From Ignavibacteriales bacterium (GTDB taxonomy: Bacteria; Bacteroidota; Ignavibacteria; Ignavibacteriales; Melioribacteraceae): a DNA stretch of 64,000 nt. Shown here one piece after another: positions 61,039 to 64,000 of the stretch; the stretch's first letter is position 1, and every line of letters starts with the position of its first letter. Location: positions 124,001 to 188,000 of the forward strand of contig JAGUYK010000032.1 of the NCBI GenBank assembly GCA_020061355.1. The letters are read 5' to 3'. The notes under the pieces are model-generated. The model did no database searches. It saw only the letters and a program-made list of their open reading frames with translations, and was not told where the DNA came from. Position numbers and translations under genes: made by a program.

Positions 61039-62490
61039 TTTTTCCAATTTCTCTTTTTCTACTTTGCCCATTTCATTTCTGGGAATCCGTTCAACAAAAT
61101 AAATTTTCTTGGGCACTTTATACGGAGCAATCATATTTCTTAGTTGTTCCCGCAATTCATTCTTTGTAATAGTTGAGCTTAATACGACTGCAGCGCAGAT
61201 TATTTGTCCCCAGGTCTCATCACCTTCAGAAAAAACATAAGCATCGTTCACTGAAGGAAGCTGGATTAAATATTGAACCACCTCCTTTGCACTGACATTT
61301 TCACCCCCGGTGATTATAATGTCTTCCCTGCGTGATTCAATGTATAGATATCCGTCTTCATCTATCCAGCCAAAATCTCCGGTAAAAAAGTAACCATCCC
61401 TTTTTTTGTTTTGGGTTTCCTCCAAACTCGCATGATATTCTTTGAAAATAGATTTACAACTAACTACAATTTCACCGGATCTGTTTGAACTAATATAATT
61501 CCGGGTTTCATCTGAAATTATGATTTTACTGTTACCGAGAGGTTTACCAGCTGAATCAGGTTTGTTCTTGAAATCTTCCATTGAAAGCGCTGCAACCATT
61601 GAGCATGTTTCAGTTGAACCGTACACCTTTGTTATTGGAAATCCTTTGTAAACTGCTTCTGAACAAAGTTTAGTATCAATCGGTCCACCACCGAGAAATA
61701 CTGTTCCTAATTCTGTGTTCGGTTTAACATTGTCTTCAAGTAGTTGTTTTAGTGTTGTAGTAACTAATGATAAGTGTGTAGGATTATATTTAATCATTGC
61801 GTTTGCAATGCTCCGGTAATCTACTGAATCAGGGAATATTAAAGTTGAACCGGTTAATAAAGACCTGACAAAAATCATAAAGCCACCGATATGATAAAGT
61901 GGTAATGATACAAGCCACTTATCTTCTGAACTTAATTGAGAAAATGAATCTGTTAATAAAACACTTTGATATAAACTTTCGAATGTGTGAACGACAGCTT
62001 TTGGTTTACCCGCGCTTCCGGAAGTGAATAATATAAGAGCTGAATTCAGAGAATTGAATAAATACAGATTAATTTTATTTTCAGTGTATGCTAATTCATT
62101 GATAGTATCGAGTTTTATAACGTTTATGAATTTAAGTTGAGGTAATTTTTGTAAACTCGATGCATCAGCAATTAGACTTCTTGCACTTACAAAAGCCAGC
62201 TGCTTTTCAATATCCTCTATAGAACTGCGGGAGTTCAAAAGTACTGGAACCGCTCCGATAAGCCATAACGCATTAATCGTTTCTACAAATTCCGGTGCAT
62301 GGCTAATCAGAATGCCAATATTATCTCCCGGAGCAATTCCTTTAGTTTCTAATACCTCAGCTATTCTGTGTGATCGTTTTAAGAAATCAGAATATGTAAT
62401 AGATGTGTCATTAAAAGTGAGAGCGGTTTTTTCACCAAACTTTTCTTTTTGTTTTTGCAGCCAATGATTTGTATTGGAAATGTTGATCAT
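61027..62490 (-). CDS. menE: o-Succinylbenzoate-CoA ligase
   Basis: 487 residues of the acyl-CoA synthetase (ANL) family: LILFTSGSAGKPKAVVHTF (P-loop, about 153-171), KVYGSTETCSM, YFFTGDFGWID, and RREDIIITGGENVSA. The C-terminal Lys is in NEMGKVEKEKL. In this context the substrate is o-succinylbenzoate on the way to menaquinone. Four-base overlap with menC. Confidence 0.9.
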   Translation of the reverse strand: MINISNTNHWLQKQKEKFGEKTALTFNDTSITYSDFLKRSHRIAEVLETKGIAPGDNIGILISHAPEFVETINALWLIGAVPVLLNSRSSIEDIEKQLAFVSARSLIADASSLQKLPQLKFINVIKLDTINELAYTENKINLYLFNSLNSALILFTSGSAGKPKAVVHTFESLYQSVLLTDSFSQLSSEDKWLVSLPLYHIGGFMIFVRSLLTGSTLIFPDSVDYRSIANAMIKYNPTHLSLVTTTLKQLLEDNVKPNTELGTVFLGGGPIDTKLCSEAVYKGFPITKVYGSTETCSMVAALSMEDFKNKPDSAGKPLGNSKIIISDETRNYISSNRSGEIVVSCKSIFKEYHASLEETQNKKRDGYFFTGDFGWIDEDGYLYIESRREDIIITGGENVSAKEVVQYLIQLPSVNDAYVFSEGDETWGQIICAAVVLSSTITKNELREQLRNMIAPYKVPKKIYFVERIPRNEMGKVEKEKLEKLIN

Positions 62491-63554
62491 AATTCAATTT
62501 CGAATTTGGGAGGGTAGGTGGTTGGATCAAATTTGATTGCTCCATTCTCAATCGGGAAGACGTCGGGGATCCCTTCATCTTCAAAAAAACTTGATGTTGC
62601 AAGTCCGTGTGCATAGTTATGTTTTACCAGTGATGAAAGAAAAACAAGCATACTTCTTCCTACAACAGTTTCGAAAGCAGAAGAAATTACTACATAAATA
62701 TTTTTTACCTCAGCCAGTTTTATAATTTCTATAAGTTTGAAAATCGATCCGAGTATCATCGGCTTAATGACAATGAAACGGAAAAGACCGCTATTTATAC
62801 AGCGTTCTAATTCATCTATTGATTTAATAGTAAAATCCAGTGCGATTGGTATGGGACTAATTTTTGAGAGTCTATTAAGACAATCAATATAATCACAGGG
62901 ATCTTCAATATATTGAATTTTGTATGGTGCAAGTTTTTGTAAGTTTAGATATGCAGTATCTGCATCCCAGGCGCTGTTTGCATCAAGACGAATTTGAACC
63001 TCATCAGGAATGTTTTTTCTTAATGCATCCAGTATTTCAAGATCATCATTGAAATTTTTTCTTCCCACTTTTAGCTTAATTGTTTGATAACCGGAATTAA
63101 TATTAATCATTACCTCATTTAGTATTTCATCTTTATCGGTAAGATCAATTACTGTGTTTGCCGGTATTATTTTTTTTTGTGATGGATTAATTTGTTTTGA
63201 AAAGAGATCTCGATTATAACACAACAACAAATTTAATATGGCTTGTTCAAATCCGAAACAAACCGAAGGGACTATTATTTTATCATAAAAGGGATCACTT
63301 GAAAGGATGTGGTTTGGCTTAACCTCTTTTCCACTAAGAAATTGACTAAGATACTTAACATCATTCTCTGCATCCGAAATACTTTCCTTGTTAAAACCGG
63401 TTAAAGGAGATATTTCCCCGAGCCCTGTGTTTCCATATTGATCCTCAATAGTTAAGTAAAAACCGGTTCTTTCTGTTATTTGATTGGCTGCTGATAAGAA
63501 TGTTTTTTTTAAACCTTTACAAAAAGGCTTGTATTTTATTTTCTTGATTATCAT
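62487..63554 (-). CDS. menC: o-Succinylbenzoate synthase
   Basis: 355 residues, enolase superfamily. TIKLKVGRKN (KxK, about 156-165), RLDANSAWD (about 187-195, metal Asp), YIEDPCD (Glu) and PIALDFTIKS with a later Lys match MenC. It dehydrates SHCHC to o-succinylbenzoate. Overlaps menA and menE by four bases each, so the three form one operon. Confidence 0.9.
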   Translation of the reverse strand: MIIKKIKYKPFCKGLKKTFLSAANQITERTGFYLTIEDQYGNTGLGEISPLTGFNKESISDAENDVKYLSQFLSGKEVKPNHILSSDPFYDKIIVPSVCFGFEQAILNLLLCYNRDLFSKQINPSQKKIIPANTVIDLTDKDEILNEVMININSGYQTIKLKVGRKNFNDDLEILDALRKNIPDEVQIRLDANSAWDADTAYLNLQKLAPYKIQYIEDPCDYIDCLNRLSKISPIPIALDFTIKSIDELERCINSGLFRFIVIKPMILGSIFKLIEIIKLAEVKNIYVVISSAFETVVGRSMLVFLSSLVKHNYAHGLATSSFFEDEGIPDVFPIENGAIKFDPTTYPPKFEIEL

Positions 63555-64000
63555 AATAAAATACCGATTGCAAAAAGCAATCCGTATAAAGCAGAAAGTT
63601 TGGCAGTAAGTTCGAGAGTTTTATTCAATTCTCTGCCTTTCAATGTATAGATCATTTGAATCAACTTTAATGAAAGTGGCAAGCTGAGCAGAGGTAAAAA
63701 AACGAACAAACTATTTTTGTATGTGAAATAGACAATAAACAAAATTGCATAAGAAATAATCATAAATAAAACATATTGAATTCTGGTAAACCGTTCACCG
63801 AGTATAACTGCTAGAGTATGTTTACCATTCGATCGGTCTTCATTTCTATCCCGATAATTATTAACAACAAGTATATTGGTTATTAGTGCACCGACCGGTA
63901 TTGACAACCAGAAAGGCGTCGCAGTAATTTCCAGTGCTTGAACATAGTAAGTTCCAACTGTGCCAACCAATCCGAAAAATAAAAAAGAAGCAACATCACC
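63551..64000 (-). CDS. menA: DHNA prenyltransferase, C-terminal part
   Basis: 149 codons read to the window edge (GDVASFLFFGLVGTVGTYYV at the edge), so the gene continues right. VVNNYRDRNEDRSNGKHTLA is the second Asp-rich motif of UbiA-type prenyltransferases. Several membrane spans follow. The N-terminal half with the first Asp motif is outside. It attaches the polyprenyl chain in menaquinone synthesis. Confidence 0.9.
   Translation of the reverse strand, partial: GDVASFLFFGLVGTVGTYYVQALEITATPFWLSIPVGALITNILVVNNYRDRNEDRSNGKHTLAVILGERFTRIQYVLFMIISYAILFIVYFTYKNSLFVFLPLLSLPLSLKLIQMIYTLKGRELNKTLELTAKLSALYGLLFAIGILL

Overview
The window reads as an A+T-rich chromosome segment from a free-living member of the Bacteroidota/Chlorobiota side of the tree, most likely an Ignavibacteria relative. 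The evidence is a type IX secretion sorting tail with the PNPFNP signature (near 10,590), FISUMP-domain surface proteins, Bacteroidetes-style promoters (TTG...TAnnTTTG), a DPP11-type S46 peptidase, and a carotenoid locus built from Chlorobi/Bacteroidetes-type enzymes. The assignment rests on gene content only.

Layout. 1-5,952 is the right-hand part of an integrated element. It holds genes of unknown function, a small excisionase-like HTH gene and a tyrosine integrase, and it ends in a 3' half of a tRNA-Lys gene (attR); its left end lies outside the window. 6,386-10,827 carries two FISUMP surface proteins flanking a thioredoxin-fold protein. 10,905-12,451 is a complete-looking tryptophan attenuator (leader peptide with three consecutive Trp codons, antiterminator and terminator) in front of trpB2. 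12,488-17,813 holds a glycerate kinase, a membrane metal-transporter-like protein, a lipid kinase and a DPP11-like peptidase.

18,093-26,265 is a tightly overlapping carotenoid operon: crtI, crtB, a small exported protein, crtYcd, crtD (frameshifted in this sequence), a plsC/cruD-like acyltransferase, a cruC-like glycosyltransferase, cruF and crtW. Together they predict a monocyclic 4-keto-1'-hydroxy-torulene glycoside ester. 26,276-35,948 is housekeeping and signalling: two sensor kinases, a GlmU-like enzyme, rpsT, queE-queD, a sirtuin, a TPR protein, a YhaM-like nuclease and a NusG-like factor. 36,094-43,125 has a TonB-dependent receptor, an NtrC-type two-component pair and a DUF4139 protein.

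43,164-49,970 (minus strand) is a surface-sugar locus: NeuB without its usual C-terminal SAF domain, a KdsC-like phosphatase, an SDR, a GSA-aminomutase-like class III aminotransferase, an SpsF-like cytidylyltransferase, a GT-B-like transferase, a frameshifted four-helix-bundle gene and a terminal di-iron hydroxylase. This looks like a non-canonical ulosonic-acid pathway. 50,581-56,978 is a full Rnf operon (C-D-G-E-A-apbE-B-rseC). 57,057-60,517 holds a saccharopine-dehydrogenase-like protein, a MORN-repeat protein and TerC. 60,634 to the end is menaquinone biosynthesis (thioesterase, menE, menC, and menA running off the edge).

The observations most worth following are the Trp attenuator on trpB2, the sugar locus, the degenerate sigma54-activator-like protein in the integrated element, and the two frameshifts (crtD and the four-helix-bundle gene).
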